Shown here one piece after another: positions 26,843 to 36,862 of a DNA stretch of 64,000 nt. Each line of letters starts with the position of its first letter. Within the stretch, counting starts at the first letter, position 1. The position numbers and the translations under genes were made by a program. The notes beneath the pieces are model-generated. The model was not told the origin of the DNA and ran no database searches. It saw only the letters and a program-made list of their open reading frames with translations. Source of the stretch: Chromohalobacter canadensis (GTDB taxonomy: Bacteria; Pseudomonadota; Gammaproteobacteria; Pseudomonadales; Halomonadaceae); assembly GCF_029544075.1 (NCBI RefSeq), contig NZ_JAJQJH010000001.1, positions 434,001 to 498,000 of the forward strand, in the 5' to 3' direction.

Positions 26843-27517
26843 ATGGTTGACTGGAACGCCATCGACACTGTGCTGCTCGACATGGATGGCACATTGCTGG
26901 ATCTACACTTCGATAGCCATTTCTGGCTGGAACACTTGCCGCAGCGCTATGTGGAATTGCACAAGTTGGATGCCCATCACGCCGATACGCTGCGTTCGCG
27001 TATCATCGGCGAGCAGGGCACGCTCAACTGGTACAGCCTGGCCTATTGGAGCCGTGAGTTGGGTGTCGATGTGATCGCGCTCAAGCGTGAAGTGCAGCAC
27101 TTGATCGGCTTACGTGGCGATGCGCTGGATTTCCTCAAATGGCTTAAAAAAGCGCATCCGCGTGTCGTGCTGGCGACTAACGCCGATCGTGAAAGCCTGG
27201 CGCTCAAGCTGCCGTTGACTGGGCTTGAAGGGTATCTCGATGCCATCGTCTCGTCGGCGGACGTAGGGGTCGCCAAGGAAGCTCCAGAGTTTTGGTTCGC
27301 ACTGCAGGACATCGAACCCTTCGAGCCCGCGCGTACCTTATTCATCGATGACAACCCTGCGGTGCTGGAAAGCGCGCGTGAATACGGTATTCGCTATCTG
27401 CTGGGCATCAAGCAACCCGACAGTCAACGACCCGAGCGTGAGCTAGAAAATTTCGTCGCCCTCGAGCGTTTCGCCACGCTCTTGCCGCAGGATATGCCGA
27501 GTGCAGCGCGTCGTTGA
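26843..27517 (+). CDS. yrfG: GMP/IMP nucleotidase YrfG (HAD superfamily)
   Basis: A 224-residue HAD hydrolase. Motif I is LLDMDGTLLDL (the nucleophile Asp near residue 13), motif II ATN, and motif III/IV ends in LFIDDNPAVL. E. coli YrfG dephosphorylates purine nucleoside monophosphates. GGAG precedes ATG 26843. The gene is divergent from nudE (81-base gap) and upstream of hslR, matching E. coli gene order. Confidence 0.9.
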   Translation: MVDWNAIDTVLLDMDGTLLDLHFDSHFWLEHLPQRYVELHKLDAHHADTLRSRIIGEQGTLNWYSLAYWSRELGVDVIALKREVQHLIGLRGDALDFLKWLKKAHPRVVLATNADRESLALKLPLTGLEGYLDAIVSSADVGVAKEAPEFWFALQDIEPFEPARTLFIDDNPAVLESAREYGIRYLLGIKQPDSQRPERELENFVALERFATLLPQDMPSAARR

Positions 27518-27534
27518 CGACACCTCATCCAGCC

Positions 27535-27560
27535 TTGAAAAGTCGCCTTCCGGCGCCCAC
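27535..27560 (+). promoter_or_regulatory. Candidate sigma-32 promoter for hslR-hslO
   Basis: TTGAAA (27535-27540) is a perfect -35 element. Fourteen bases later comes GCCCAC (27555-27560), 4 of 6 to CCCCAT. The site lies between yrfG and hslR, about 60 bases before the hslR start. Both downstream genes are heat-shock genes in E. coli. Confidence 0.5.
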
Positions 27561-27619
27561 GTTACACGTCTCTTTCGTGGGGCATTCTCGCGTATTGAGG
27601 CGGCGATGCAGGGAGAAAT

Positions 27620-28012
27620 ATGAGCGACACGATCCGTATCGACAAGTGGCTATGGGCGGCACGCTTCTTCAAGACGCGTGGCCTGGCCAAGAAAGCCATT
27701 GAAGGTGGCAAGGTCCACTACAATGGCGGGCGCGTGAAGACCAGTAAGGCGGTCGAGCTCGGCGCCTTGGTCAAGGTGCCGCAAGGCTGGGACACCCTCG
27801 AAGTCGAAGTGACGGGGCTTTCCGGTCAGCGCCGTGGCGCCGCCGAGGCCCGCGAGCTCTACCGTGAAACGTCGGCCAGCCTGGCACGGCGCGAGCGCGA
27901 AGCCCAGAATCGGCGCCTGGCTAATCAAAGCATGCAAGGGCCACATGGCCGTCCCGACAAGAAGCAGCGTCGCGCGATTCAGGACTTCCAGCGCCATGGT
28001 TTCGATGACTGA
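27620..28012 (+). CDS. hslR: Heat-shock protein 15 (ribosome-associated, S4 domain)
   Basis: A 130-residue basic RNA-binding protein with an N-terminal S4 domain (about 6-66, RIDKWLWAARFFKTRGLAKKAIE) and a positively charged tail (KKQRRAIQDFQRHGFDD). Hsp15 rescues free 50S subunits carrying nascent chains. GGGAGA precedes ATG 27620. hslO follows after 51 bases, so they form an operon behind a sigma-32-like promoter. Confidence 0.93.
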   Translation: MSDTIRIDKWLWAARFFKTRGLAKKAIEGGKVHYNGGRVKTSKAVELGALVKVPQGWDTLEVEVTGLSGQRRGAAEARELYRETSASLARREREAQNRRLANQSMQGPHGRPDKKQRRAIQDFQRHGFDD

Positions 28013-28063
28013 ATGCTTCCATGGCATCCCTTTCGGCTTTCCCCAACCTGACGACGAACCATC

Positions 28064-28939
28064 ATGACCGACCAGATCCAACGTTTTCTTTTCGACGCAA
28101 CCAACGTGCGCGGCGAAATCGTCAACCTGCAGCAGGCCTACGCCGAGGTGCTCGACAAGCATGCCTATCCCCAGGCCGTGAGCCGTCAGCTCGGCGAGTT
28201 GCTGAGCGCCGTGGCCCTGCTCACCGAGACGGTCAAGCTCGATGGCACCGTAAGCCTCGAGGTCCGTGGCCAGGGCCCTGTGCGTTTGCTGATGGCGGAG
28301 TCCAATCCCGGAGGCGACTTGCGTGCTATCGCGCGTCTCGACGATGAAGCGGCGCTTCCTGAGGAAAATGCCTCACTCACTTCCTTGGTCGGCGAGGCGC
28401 AGATCGTGATCACCCTCGACCCCCGCGAGGGCCAGCGCTATCAGGGTATTGTCGCCGTCGAGGCCGATAGCTTGGGTGCCTGCCTGGAGGACTACTTCGC
28501 GCGTTCCGAACAGCTGGCCACGCGCTTGTGGTTGGCGGCTGACGGTCGCCGTGCGGCGGGAATGCTGCTGCAGCAACTGCCCGATGACGAGGCCAATAGC
28601 GATCCTGACGCCTGGGAGCGCACTGTGCACCTGGCCACTACGCTGCGTGATACGGAATTGCTCGATCTTGAGCAACGCGAGCTACTCCATCGTCTCTTTC
28701 ACGAGGAGCAGACCCGCGTCTTCGATCCCAAGGCGCTACGCTTCGGCTGTACCTGCACGCGCGAGCGCATCGCCAATGCCTTGCATGGCTTGGGCGCCGA
28801 GGAATTGCGTAATATCGTGCGCGAACAAGGCGAAGTAGAAACGCAATGCCATTTCTGTCATAGCCATTATCGCTTCAGTGCCGCCGATATCGAGTCCCTG
28901 ATCGAATCGCCGGGCGCAGGCGCCGCGACCCTGCATTGA
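28064..28939 (+). CDS. hslO: Redox-regulated chaperone Hsp33
   Basis: A 291-residue chaperone switched on by oxidation. The C-terminal zinc switch is intact: [14 protein letters not shown] gives CxC, and [11 protein letters not shown] gives CxxC about 30 residues on, the normal layout. The N-terminal domain (about 1-180) is the substrate-binding core. It follows hslR with a 51-base gap. Together with the nearby msrB, gshA and dsbB it fits a redox-stress neighbourhood, though the clustering may be accidental. Confidence 0.94.
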   Translation: MTDQIQRFLFDATNVRGEIVNLQQAYAEVLDKHAYPQAVSRQLGELLSAVALLTETVKLDGTVSLEVRGQGPVRLLMAESNPGGDLRAIARLDDEAALPEENASLTSLVGEAQIVITLDPREGQRYQGIVAVEADSLGACLEDYFARSEQLATRLWLAADGRRAAGMLLQQLPDDEANSDPDAWERTVHLATTLRDTELLDLEQRELLHRLFHEEQTRVFDPKALRFGCTCTRERIANALHGLGAEELRNIVREQGEVETQCHFCHSHYRFSAADIESLIESPGAGAATLH

Positions 28940-29136
28940 TCTGACGCGTGTCATGCCCAAGTGCGTGCGGTGTCATCAACGTGCTGGTGACGTTTTCCGC
29001 GCAGAGCCTTTTTGCCATAATGACGGCCCCTCAGTCTCGCCTTGTCCTCACAAGAGGCAATCCATTGTCCGGGTGGCCCTGGCGAGTAAGCATCGGTTAA
29101 CGAGAGAGAAACGCCCTTCGGGCCCAGGACACGATA

Positions 29137-30720
29137 ATGACCACGACCCCAGCCGCCTCCCCGGCAACCCACGAGGCACGTCCCGTGCAGACCCATACCA
29201 ATCTAAGCAGCGCTGCGTTGATCGAGTATGCCATCGCGCGCGGTGAAGGCCATCTCGCCGACAACGGTGCCTTCGTGGCGAATACCGGACGGCGAACCGG
29301 ACGCTCACCCTTGGATCGGTTCATCGTCAAGGAACCCTCCACGGCGGACTTGATCGACTGGGGAAGCGTCAATCAGCCGTTCGACGCCGAGCGTTTCGAT
29401 GCCTTATGGGAGCGCGTCGAGGACTATCTGGCCGAGGGCGACAACTTCGTCTCCGAATTGCATGTCGGTGCCGACCCCGAGTATTACCTGCCGATTCGTG
29501 TCACCACCGAGACCGCCTGGCACAATCTTTTCGGGCGGAACCTGTTTGTGCGTCCCGAAGGCTACAACCCCAAGGGCAAGAGCGAGTGGACTATCCTTAA
29601 TGCGCCGCATTTTGAGTGCGTGCCCGAGCGTGACGGCACGAATTCCGACGGCACGGTGATCCTCAACTTCGCTCGGCGCCGCGTATTGATCGCCGGCATG
29701 CGTTACGCCGGCGAGATGAAGAAGGCCATGTTCTCGGTGCAAAACTTCTTGTTGCCGGAGAAAGACGTACTGCCCATGCATTGCAGCGCCAACGTGGGTG
29801 AGGATGGTGAGACCACGCTGTTCTTCGGTCTCTCGGGCACCGGCAAGACCACGCTTTCCGCTGATCCTGAACGCTATCTGATCGGCGATGACGAACATGG
29901 CTGGGGTGAGGGCACCGTATTCAATCTGGAAGGTGGCTGCTACGCCAAATGCATCGATCTCTCGGAGAAGAATGAGCCGCTTATCTGGAAGGCCATTCGC
30001 TTTGGCACGGTACTCGAGAACGTGGTTCTCGATGAATGCCGCCATCCCGACTATAGCGATGATAGCCTGACCCAGAATTCCCGCGCCGCCTATCCGCTCG
30101 AGCACATCGACAAGCGCGTGCCCGAGAACCTGGCCGGCGAGCCCAACGCGATCATTTTCCTGACCTGCGATATGAGCGGGGTGTTGCCGCCGGTTTCGCT
30201 ATTGTCCAAGGAAGCTGCTGCCTATCACTTCCTATCCGGCTACACCGCCAAGGTCGGTTCCACTGAGATGGGCGCATCCGAGGGGCTGGAAGCAACGTTC
30301 TCGACTTGCTTCGGTGCGCCATTCTTCCCGCGTCCGGCGCGCGAGTACGCCGATTTGCTGGTCAAGCGCGTCGAGGCCTTCGAGTCGCGCGTGTACCTGG
30401 TCAACACCGGTTGGACCGGTGGCGCCTACGGCGAGGGCGGCTCGCGCTTCAGCATTCCCACCACGCGTGCCATCATCGCAGCGATCCAGAACGGTGTTCT
30501 CAAGGACGTCGAGACGCGTCACATCGAGGGGTTGAACCTGGACGTTCCAGTAGCCGTGCCGGGCGTCGACTCCACATTGCTTGATCCGCGCCAGGCATGG
30601 CCGGACAGCGCCGACTACGAACGCCATATGAAGGCGTTGGCGGATAAATTCATCGCCAACTTCGCCAAGTTCGACGGCGTCGACGAGGATATTGTCGCCG
30701 CCGGTCCTTCGCTTCCCTGA
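29137..30720 (+). CDS. pckA: Phosphoenolpyruvate carboxykinase (ATP)
   Basis: A 527-residue enzyme that makes phosphoenolpyruvate from oxaloacetate and ATP, opening gluconeogenesis. The kinase loop [11 protein letters not shown] and the following DDEHGW are visible, as is [14 protein letters not shown] near the N-terminus. Length matches E. coli PckA (540). ATG 29137 lies after AGGA. The leader (28940-29136) has a small hairpin, GCCC-TTC-GGGC, a few bases before the ribosome site. The position downstream of hslO is as in E. coli. A hairpin terminator follows. Confidence 0.95.
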   Translation: MTTTPAASPATHEARPVQTHTNLSSAALIEYAIARGEGHLADNGAFVANTGRRTGRSPLDRFIVKEPSTADLIDWGSVNQPFDAERFDALWERVEDYLAEGDNFVSELHVGADPEYYLPIRVTTETAWHNLFGRNLFVRPEGYNPKGKSEWTILNAPHFECVPERDGTNSDGTVILNFARRRVLIAGMRYAGEMKKAMFSVQNFLLPEKDVLPMHCSANVGEDGETTLFFGLSGTGKTTLSADPERYLIGDDEHGWGEGTVFNLEGGCYAKCIDLSEKNEPLIWKAIRFGTVLENVVLDECRHPDYSDDSLTQNSRAAYPLEHIDKRVPENLAGEPNAIIFLTCDMSGVLPPVSLLSKEAAAYHFLSGYTAKVGSTEMGASEGLEATFSTCFGAPFFPRPAREYADLLVKRVEAFESRVYLVNTGWTGGAYGEGGSRFSIPTTRAIIAAIQNGVLKDVETRHIEGLNLDVPVAVPGVDSTLLDPRQAWPDSADYERHMKALADKFIANFAKFDGVDEDIVAAGPSLP

Positions 30721-30751
30721 CCAAGCGAACCATTCAGTGGAATTTGCCTCT

Positions 30752-30784
30752 AACGGGGAGAGTCGACCATCGGCTCTCCCCGTT
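30752..30784 (+). terminator. Hairpin terminator after pckA
   Basis: An 11-bp perfect stem, AACGGGGAGAG / CTCTCCCCGTT, with an 11-base loop and no long T-tract after the stem. It ends 23 bases before msrB, so some read-through into msrB is possible. Confidence 0.65.
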
Positions 30785-30807
30785 ATGTATCGCAAGGAGG
30801 ATACGTC

Positions 30808-31314
30808 ATGCATCGTCGTCGTTTTTTGGGCTGGTTGGGGGTCGCGGGGATCCTGGGTGCGGTGCCGAGCTTCGTCCTGGCACGTCCCAAGTTGTCGCTG
30901 GAGCGGGGGGCGGACGTCGAGGTGCTCACGCTCGATGATACCGAGTGGCGCGAGCGACTCAGCGAGGAGCGCTATCATATCCTGCGCGAGGCCGGTACCG
31001 AGCCTGCGGGTAGCAGTCCGCTCGACCAGGAAACGCGCGCCGGTGAATATCGTTGTGCCGGTTGTGACTTGCCGCTTTTCTCCTCGCGCACCAAGTATGA
31101 CTCCGGCACTGGCTGGCCGAGCTTCTTCGACCACATCGAAGGCCACCTGCTGACAGAGCTGGATTTCGTGCTGCTGATTCCGCGCACTGAGTACCACTGC
31201 GCGCGCTGCGGCGGGCATCAGGGCCATGTCTTCGAGGACGGCCCCGAGCCGACCGGCCTGCGCTGGTGCAACAATGGGCTGGCGCTGCGTTTCGTGCCCG
31301 CCGAGGCCGGATAA
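30808..31314 (+). CDS. msrB: Methionine-R-sulfoxide reductase MsrB, Tat-type signal
   Basis: A 168-residue MsrB that repairs methionine-R-sulfoxide. Zinc cysteines are in CAGC (near 75) and CARCGGHQGHVF, and the catalytic cysteine is in RWCNNGLALRF. The N-terminus MHRRRFLGWLGVAGILGAV has a twin-arginine motif and hydrophobic stretch ending at VLA, so the enzyme is probably folded in the cytoplasm and exported or membrane-anchored. A perfect AAGGAGG lies before ATG 30808. Most bacterial MsrB enzymes lack a signal, so this is unusual. Confidence 0.92.
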   Translation: MHRRRFLGWLGVAGILGAVPSFVLARPKLSLERGADVEVLTLDDTEWRERLSEERYHILREAGTEPAGSSPLDQETRAGEYRCAGCDLPLFSSRTKYDSGTGWPSFFDHIEGHLLTELDFVLLIPRTEYHCARCGGHQGHVFEDGPEPTGLRWCNNGLALRFVPAEAG

Positions 31315-31474
31315 GGAAGCGCCGTCTGCGTCGCGTCGGCGGTTGTGATACCTTGTCGCCACTTCTGTGACAGGTCGTTTTCGACAAACGGCTTTCGACA
31401 TGCCGGCCCGCGCTATCGCGGGCCGAGGTTTTGCCGAGCGTCTCGCGCCCGGCCCGGAGAACGTCAAGGACATC

Positions 31475-33802
31475 ATGGACGCCAATCTCAAGATCGTTTC
31501 TCGGCTCGCCGAAGAACTCGCCGTTCGTTCCCAGCAGATCAGTGCTGCTGTGGCTCTGCTCGACGACGGCGCTACCGTGCCCTTCATCTCTCGTTACCGT
31601 AAGGAAGTCACCGGCGGGCTGGATGACATTCAACTACGCACGCTGGAAGAGCGTCTGCGCTATTTGCGTGAGCTGGAGGAACGCCGTGTCGCGGTGCTTG
31701 CCAGCATCGACGAACAGGGCAAATTGACCGACTCTCTGGCGGCATTGATCCAGGCTGCCGATACCAAGCAGCGTCTCGAAGATCTTTACCTGCCCTATAA
31801 GAAGAAGCGCCGCACCAAAGCGCAGATCGCCCGGGAAGCGGGGCTCGCACCGTTGGCGGAGGCGCTTTTGGCGAATCCCGAACTCGACCCCGAGACTGAA
31901 GCGGCAAAATATGTTCGTGCCGCAGAAGGCGATACGCCCGCTATCGAGGACGCCAAGGCCGCATTGGATGGCGCCAAGCAGATCCTCATGGAACAGTTCA
32001 GCGAAGACCCCGACCTGGTGGGGCAGCTGCGCGAGCGGCTGTGGAGTGAGGGGCAGCTTGTCTCGCGTGTGATGAGTGGGAAGGAGCAGGAAGGCGCGAA
32101 GTTCTCCGATTACTTCGAACACGACGAATCATTCGCCAAGGCGCCTTCGCATCGTGCGCTGGCCATGTTCCGGGGCCGCAACGAGGGCGTGCTGGCGTTG
32201 GCGATTCGTCTACCGGGCGAGGAAGACGCCGAGATTCATCCTGCCGAAGTCGCCATTGCCAAGCACGTCGGCGTGGCGTTAACTGCCACGCGGCCGGCCT
32301 CGCGCTGGCTCAAGGAAGTGGTGCGCTGGACTTGGCGGGTCAAGCTTTATACCCACCTTGAGACCGAGTTGATGAGTCGCCTGCGCGAACGCGCTGAGCG
32401 CGAGGCCATCGAGGTATTCGCCGCCAACCTCAAGGATCTTTTGTTGGCGGCGCCCGCCGGAGCGAAGGCTACCCTTGCCATCGACCCGGGGCTGCGTACC
32501 GGCTGCAAGGTCGTGGTCGTGGACGCGACCGGCAAGTATCTGGAAGACACCGTCATCTATCCGCACGCGCCGCAAAAGCGCTGGGACCAGTCCCTGGCCA
32601 CCCTAGCGGCGCTGATCGATAAGCATGAAGTGGCTCTGATCGCGGTAGGCAATGGCACCGCCAGCCGTGAGACCGATAAGCTCGCCGGCGAGGTGGTCAA
32701 GCGGGTATCGCGGCCGCTTGCCAAGGTAATGGTCAGTGAGGCGGGCGCCTCGGTGTATTCGGCTTCAGAGCTCGCCTCACGCGAATTCCCGCAGCTTGAT
32801 GTCACCGTGCGCGGCGCGATCTCCATCGCCCGGCGCTTGCAGGATCCGCTCGCCGAGCTGGTCAAGATCGAGCCCAAGTCCATCGGCGTCGGCCAGTATC
32901 AGCACGATGTTTCCCAGGTACAGCTCTCGCGTAGTCTGGAGGCAGTCATCGAGGACTGCGTCAACGCCGTGGGCGTTGAACTCAACACGGCGTCCGGCGC
33001 CTTGCTGTCTCGTGTTTCCGGCCTTAACCCTACGCTGGCTGAGAACATCGTTGCCCAGCGCGATGCTAAAGGGCGCTTCGCGTCACGTCGCGAGTTGCTG
33101 GATGTCAGCCGGCTAGGGCCCAAGACCTTCGAACAGTGCGCGGGGTTCTTGCGTATCGCGGACGGCGACAACCCGCTCGATGCCAGCGCCGTGCACCCCG
33201 AGGCTTACACGGTGGTCAATCGCATCGCCCAGCGTCATGAGCGTGACCTAGCCGGCGTGGTCGGCGATAGCAGCTTCCTCAAGTCGCTCAATCCGGCCGA
33301 TTACGTCGATGATACCTTCGGTGTGCCTACCATCAACGATATTCTCAAGGAGCTCGACAAGCCCGGTCGCGACCCGCGCCCCGAGTTCAAGGCCGCCGAG
33401 TTCCGCGAAGGCGTGGAAACTCTCAAGGATCTCGAGCCAGGGATGATCCTCGAGGGCAGCGTGACCAACGTCACGCACTTCGGGGCGTTCGTGGATATCG
33501 GCGTTCATCAGGATGGCCTGGTGCATATCTCGGCACTCTCCGAGAAGTTCGTCGAGGATCCGCGTCAGGTGGTCAAGGCCGGCGACATCGTCAAAGTGAA
33601 GGTCATGCAAGTGGATCTCGAGCGCGCCCGGATCGGATTGTCCATGCGCATGGGCGATGCGCCGAGTGATGCCTCGAGCGGCGACGAACCGCGTCGCTCA
33701 CGCGGACAGCGTGGCGGGGGCAGCAAGCGTGATTCGCAACCCTCGAGCGAAGGTCTCGGGGCACTCGGCGAAGCATTGGCGAAGGCACGTCACCAATCGT
33801 GA
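31475..33802 (+). CDS. tex: Tex-family S1 RNA-binding transcription accessory protein
   Basis: A 775-residue Tex/YhgF homologue (E. coli YhgF 773). Order: N-terminal Tex domain (about 1-190), YqgF/RNase-H-like domain around [19 protein letters not shown] (about 330-450), helix-hairpin-helix repeats (about 500-620), S1 domain ([22 protein letters not shown], about 650-720) and a basic, Ser-rich tail. The open frame reaches 31367, but ATG 31475 with AAGGA just before gives the family start [15 protein letters not shown]. Tex proteins bind nucleic acid and affect transcription and stress survival. Confidence 0.93.
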   Translation: MDANLKIVSRLAEELAVRSQQISAAVALLDDGATVPFISRYRKEVTGGLDDIQLRTLEERLRYLRELEERRVAVLASIDEQGKLTDSLAALIQAADTKQRLEDLYLPYKKKRRTKAQIAREAGLAPLAEALLANPELDPETEAAKYVRAAEGDTPAIEDAKAALDGAKQILMEQFSEDPDLVGQLRERLWSEGQLVSRVMSGKEQEGAKFSDYFEHDESFAKAPSHRALAMFRGRNEGVLALAIRLPGEEDAEIHPAEVAIAKHVGVALTATRPASRWLKEVVRWTWRVKLYTHLETELMSRLRERAEREAIEVFAANLKDLLLAAPAGAKATLAIDPGLRTGCKVVVVDATGKYLEDTVIYPHAPQKRWDQSLATLAALIDKHEVALIAVGNGTASRETDKLAGEVVKRVSRPLAKVMVSEAGASVYSASELASREFPQLDVTVRGAISIARRLQDPLAELVKIEPKSIGVGQYQHDVSQVQLSRSLEAVIEDCVNAVGVELNTASGALLSRVSGLNPTLAENIVAQRDAKGRFASRRELLDVSRLGPKTFEQCAGFLRIADGDNPLDASAVHPEAYTVVNRIAQRHERDLAGVVGDSSFLKSLNPADYVDDTFGVPTINDILKELDKPGRDPRPEFKAAEFREGVETLKDLEPGMILEGSVTNVTHFGAFVDIGVHQDGLVHISALSEKFVEDPRQVVKAGDIVKVKVMQVDLERARIGLSMRMGDAPSDASSGDEPRRSRGQRGGGSKRDSQPSSEGLGALGEALAKARHQS

Positions 33803-34020
33803 AACGCCTCGTGCGCGCGATTTGCCTTGAAAGGTGGCCGGCCGCCTCCATAATGGTTTTTTAATGCGGCGCGCTCAGGGGCCGACGATCCGCCGGGTTG
33901 TCCTCGGCGATGTTTCCGTTAGCCGCACACATGAGATCGTCCGGCGATGCCGGCAAGACACGATCCACCGGTGACACCAGGGGAAAAGCCGTGCTTTTCC
34001 CAGACGTGAGGGAATTTATC

Positions 34021-35616
34021 TTGTCCGAAACACTCGCCACCGCCATTCAGCGCATGCACGGGCTGGCTCGCCAAGGGCGATTCGGCCGTTTGCGCCGCGG
34101 CATCGAGAAAGAAGGCTTGCGCGTCGATGGCGCCGGGCGCATCGCCCAAACGCCCCATCCCCATGCCCTGGGCTCCAAGCTCGCGCATCCCTATATCACC
34201 ACCGATTACTCGGAAGCATTGCTCGAGTACATTACGCCGGTCTATTGTCGCCCCGATGACGCTCTGGCGTTTCTCGGTGATCTGTTGCGCTATAGCTATC
34301 GCAAGCTTGATGGCGAATTGATCTGGCCGGCGAGCATGCCGAGCCGTCTGGATGGCAATGACAGCGTGACCATCGCCGATTACGGCACCTCCAACGTTGG
34401 CATCATGAAGCACGTCTACCGCAAGGGGCTAGACGTGCGTTATGGGCGCATCATGCAGTCCATCGCTGGCGTTCACTACAATGTCTCGCTGCCCGAGAAC
34501 CTGTGGCCGATGCTGCGTGAGCTCGAAGGCCGCGACGGCGAGAGCCTGGAGGGCTATCGCTCCAGCCGCTATTTTGACCTGATCCGTAACTTCCGCCGTC
34601 ATAGCTGGCTACTGCTGTACCTGTTCGGGGCGTCGCCGGCGCTGGATCGCAGCTTCCTGACCGGTCCGGCGCCGGCGCACCTCGAGGCGCTGGGCGAGCA
34701 CACATTGGCGGGACGTTATGCGACTAGCCTGCGCATGTCCGATCTGGGCTATCAGAACAAGGTGCAGGAGCAGCTCAAGATCTGCTTCAACTCGTTGTCC
34801 AACTACGTGGGCACGCTGCGGCATGCGATCAGCACTCCGTGGCCGGATTACCAGCGCTTCGGCGTCAATGTGGATGGCGACTGGCGTCAGCTCAACGCCA
34901 ATATTCTGCAGATAGAGAATGAGTATTACAGCGATATCCGCCCCAAGCGCGTGGCGCGTCACGACGAGACGCCCACCCAGGCGCTGGAGGCGCGTGGTGT
35001 CGAATACATCGAGGTGCGCTGCCTGGATCTCAATCCTTTTACGCCCTTGGGTATCGACGAAACGCAGATGCGCTTTTTAGATACCTTCCTGATGTGGTGT
35101 CTACTCTCCGAGAGCCCATGGATTCCCGACGAGGAGTGCGACCGCCTCGACGACAACCGCCGCCTGGTGGTGGAGCGCGGCCGTGATCCTGAGCTCAAGC
35201 TGAGTGTCGGCGATCGCCAGTGCTATTTGCGCGATTGGGGCCACGACATCTTCGCTGAGCTCGATGGTGTCGCCGAGCTGCTCGACACCAATGAGGAGGG
35301 TACGCCGCATCGCGACGCCCTCGCGGCGCTCGCGCCACGCCTCGACGACCCCGAATTGACGCCGTCCGGCCAGCTTTACGCTCAGCTGGTCAACGAAGGC
35401 GTCGAATACCTTGATCAAGCACGTGCCCTGGCCGAACAACAGGCGGCCGAGTTACGCGAAGCACCTATGGATCGGGCGCGCGAGGCGCTGTTCGAGCAGC
35501 TCGTAGAGACCTCGCATCAGCAGCAAGGCGATATCGAGCGCGCCGATCATGAGGATTTCGCGGCCTTCTTGGCGCATTATTTCGAGCGCGCGGGTAAACC
35601 TCTCAGCGTCGCGTGA
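34021..35616 (+). CDS. gshA: Glutamate-cysteine ligase
   Basis: A 531-residue proteobacterial GshA that makes gamma-glutamylcysteine, the first step to glutathione. Family motifs include RRGIEKEGLRVD, the Mg/ATP region HPYITTDYSEALLEYITP, and EVRCLDLNPF. The frame is open from 33898, but TTG 34021 with GAGGGA seven bases upstream gives MSETLATAIQRM, matching the family N-terminus, so I choose this rare start. dsbB and rsd follow in the same direction, separated by a terminator. Confidence 0.93.
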   Translation: MSETLATAIQRMHGLARQGRFGRLRRGIEKEGLRVDGAGRIAQTPHPHALGSKLAHPYITTDYSEALLEYITPVYCRPDDALAFLGDLLRYSYRKLDGELIWPASMPSRLDGNDSVTIADYGTSNVGIMKHVYRKGLDVRYGRIMQSIAGVHYNVSLPENLWPMLRELEGRDGESLEGYRSSRYFDLIRNFRRHSWLLLYLFGASPALDRSFLTGPAPAHLEALGEHTLAGRYATSLRMSDLGYQNKVQEQLKICFNSLSNYVGTLRHAISTPWPDYQRFGVNVDGDWRQLNANILQIENEYYSDIRPKRVARHDETPTQALEARGVEYIEVRCLDLNPFTPLGIDETQMRFLDTFLMWCLLSESPWIPDEECDRLDDNRRLVVERGRDPELKLSVGDRQCYLRDWGHDIFAELDGVAELLDTNEEGTPHRDALAALAPRLDDPELTPSGQLYAQLVNEGVEYLDQARALAEQQAAELREAPMDRAREALFEQLVETSHQQQGDIERADHEDFAAFLAHYFERAGKPLSVA

Positions 35617-35634
35617 GTCGAAGCGTTGTCCAAG

Positions 35635-35665
35635 GCCTGTGCTGCACCTGCGGCACAGGCTTTTT
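35635..35665 (+). terminator. Rho-independent terminator after gshA
   Basis: GCCTGTGC / GCACAGGC stem with a 10-base loop, then TTTTT. Confidence 0.88.
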
Positions 35666-35725
35666 CATGAGCGAAGCGAAGCCCCCCCACACGATACTAG
35701 TCGGATTGCCTGAGGAGACGTGACG

Positions 35726-36244
35726 ATGATTACCCGATTGGCCGCGATGAACGTGCGTCGAGGCTGTTTGCTGGGCCTGGCGATGTGCGTGCTGATGATG
35801 GGCGTGGCCTTGGTATTGCAATATGTCTATGGGTTGACGCCTTGTCCGCTGTGTATCGGGCAGCGTATTGCGGTCTTGCTTGCGGCGCTCGTCTTCGCCG
35901 TGGGTGCGGTGCACAATCCTGCGGGACGCGTCGGGCGCGGCGTTTATGCCAGCTTGGGCGCCCTGGCTGCGGCAATGGGCGTGGCGGTTGCCGCGCGCCA
36001 TGTATGGTTGCAGTCTTTGCCCGCGGAAAGTGTGCCCAGTTGCGGTCCAGGACTGGACTACATGATGGAAGTGCTGCCATTGTGGAGCGTAGTCTCGCGA
36101 GTGCTTTCCGGCTCGGGAGAATGCGCCGAGATACACGGCTTGCTGTTGGGCATGTCGATACCACAATGGACGCTTGTGGGGTTCGCCGTGCTGCTACTGA
36201 TCCCATTGGGAATGCTGGCCGGTATCGTGATTCGCCGCCGTTGA
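35726..36244 (+). CDS. dsbB: Disulfide bond formation protein DsbB
   Basis: A 172-residue inner-membrane quinone-linked oxidase that reoxidises DsbA. Four helices are visible, with CPLC in the first periplasmic loop (TPCPLCIGQR) and the second-loop cysteines in SCGPGLDYM and GSGECAE. I start at ATG 35726: GAGGAG lies eight bases upstream, whereas in-frame GTG 35720 is too close to it. In Pseudomonas a dsbB-like gene also sits next to the Rsd/AlgQ gene, as here. Confidence 0.93.
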   Translation: MITRLAAMNVRRGCLLGLAMCVLMMGVALVLQYVYGLTPCPLCIGQRIAVLLAALVFAVGAVHNPAGRVGRGVYASLGALAAAMGVAVAARHVWLQSLPAESVPSCGPGLDYMMEVLPLWSVVSRVLSGSGECAEIHGLLLGMSIPQWTLVGFAVLLLIPLGMLAGIVIRRR

Positions 36245-36252
36245 AGGGCGGG

Positions 36253-36274
36253 AAGGCGGCAGGAGAGCCGCTTT
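36253..36274 (+). terminator. Weak hairpin between dsbB and rsd
   Basis: AAGGCGGC / GCCGCTTT stem (one G-T pair) with a 6-base loop. It could be a partial terminator between the two genes. Confidence 0.35.
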
Positions 36275-36323
36275 CCTCAATGTCAGGGAGTGGCCCGCGC
36301 GGCCATGACAGGAGAGACTCATC

Positions 36324-36833
36324 ATGCTGGAAGATACCAAGACGGTACTTGAGCGCTGGGGCGGGGTGCACACGCTCATCGACCGTTGGCTGCAACAACG
36401 CTATGACATGCTGGTGACGCTGATGGAGCTGCGCGAGGCCTGCGATGCGGAACTGGAATCGGTTTCCAAAGCGCGCATCGATGCCTTCAGCGAAGCCCTG
36501 ATGGACTATATCAGTGGGGGACATTTCGAAGTCTATCCGAAGCTGCGCGACGAGGCGGTGGCGTTCGATGACCGAGACGCCCTGACCCTGGCCGATCGTC
36601 TGCTCGAAAGACTAGAGATGTCCACGCAAATGGTGCTGGAGTTCGACAACGATTACTCGACGCCGACGCGCTGCCAGCATTATGTGACGCGTCTGCCGGC
36701 CTGGCTAGAGCGCCTGAGCAAGGCCCTAACCGAGCGCTTCGCGCTTGAGGATCAATTGATCGCACGGCTGCATGCCGCGCATGCGCCATCTTTCGGTGTT
36801 GGGGGCTCTGCCGCACCGCGCGCCTTGTCGTAA
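36324..36833 (+). CDS. rsd: Rsd/AlgQ anti-sigma factor
   Basis: A 169-residue all-helical protein of the Rsd/AlgQ family, which binds the housekeeping sigma factor and frees core RNA polymerase for stress sigma factors. The start MLEDTKTVLERWGGVHTLIDRWL and the conserved ISGGHFEVYPKL region are diagnostic. AGGAGAG precedes ATG 36324. It sits downstream of dsbB and ends 29 bases from the convergent phosphatase gene. rpoS at the window end is a functional partner in the same regulatory theme. Confidence 0.92.
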   Translation: MLEDTKTVLERWGGVHTLIDRWLQQRYDMLVTLMELREACDAELESVSKARIDAFSEALMDYISGGHFEVYPKLRDEAVAFDDRDALTLADRLLERLEMSTQMVLEFDNDYSTPTRCQHYVTRLPAWLERLSKALTERFALEDQLIARLHAAHAPSFGVGGSAAPRALS

Positions 36834-36862
36834 GTCGGACCTTTGGTTGATGCCGTTTGGCG

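Noticed and set aside
30232-31587. 451-codon open frame antisense to pckA/msrB/tex
   Set aside because: Spans three real genes and their boundaries, with no recognisable domain.
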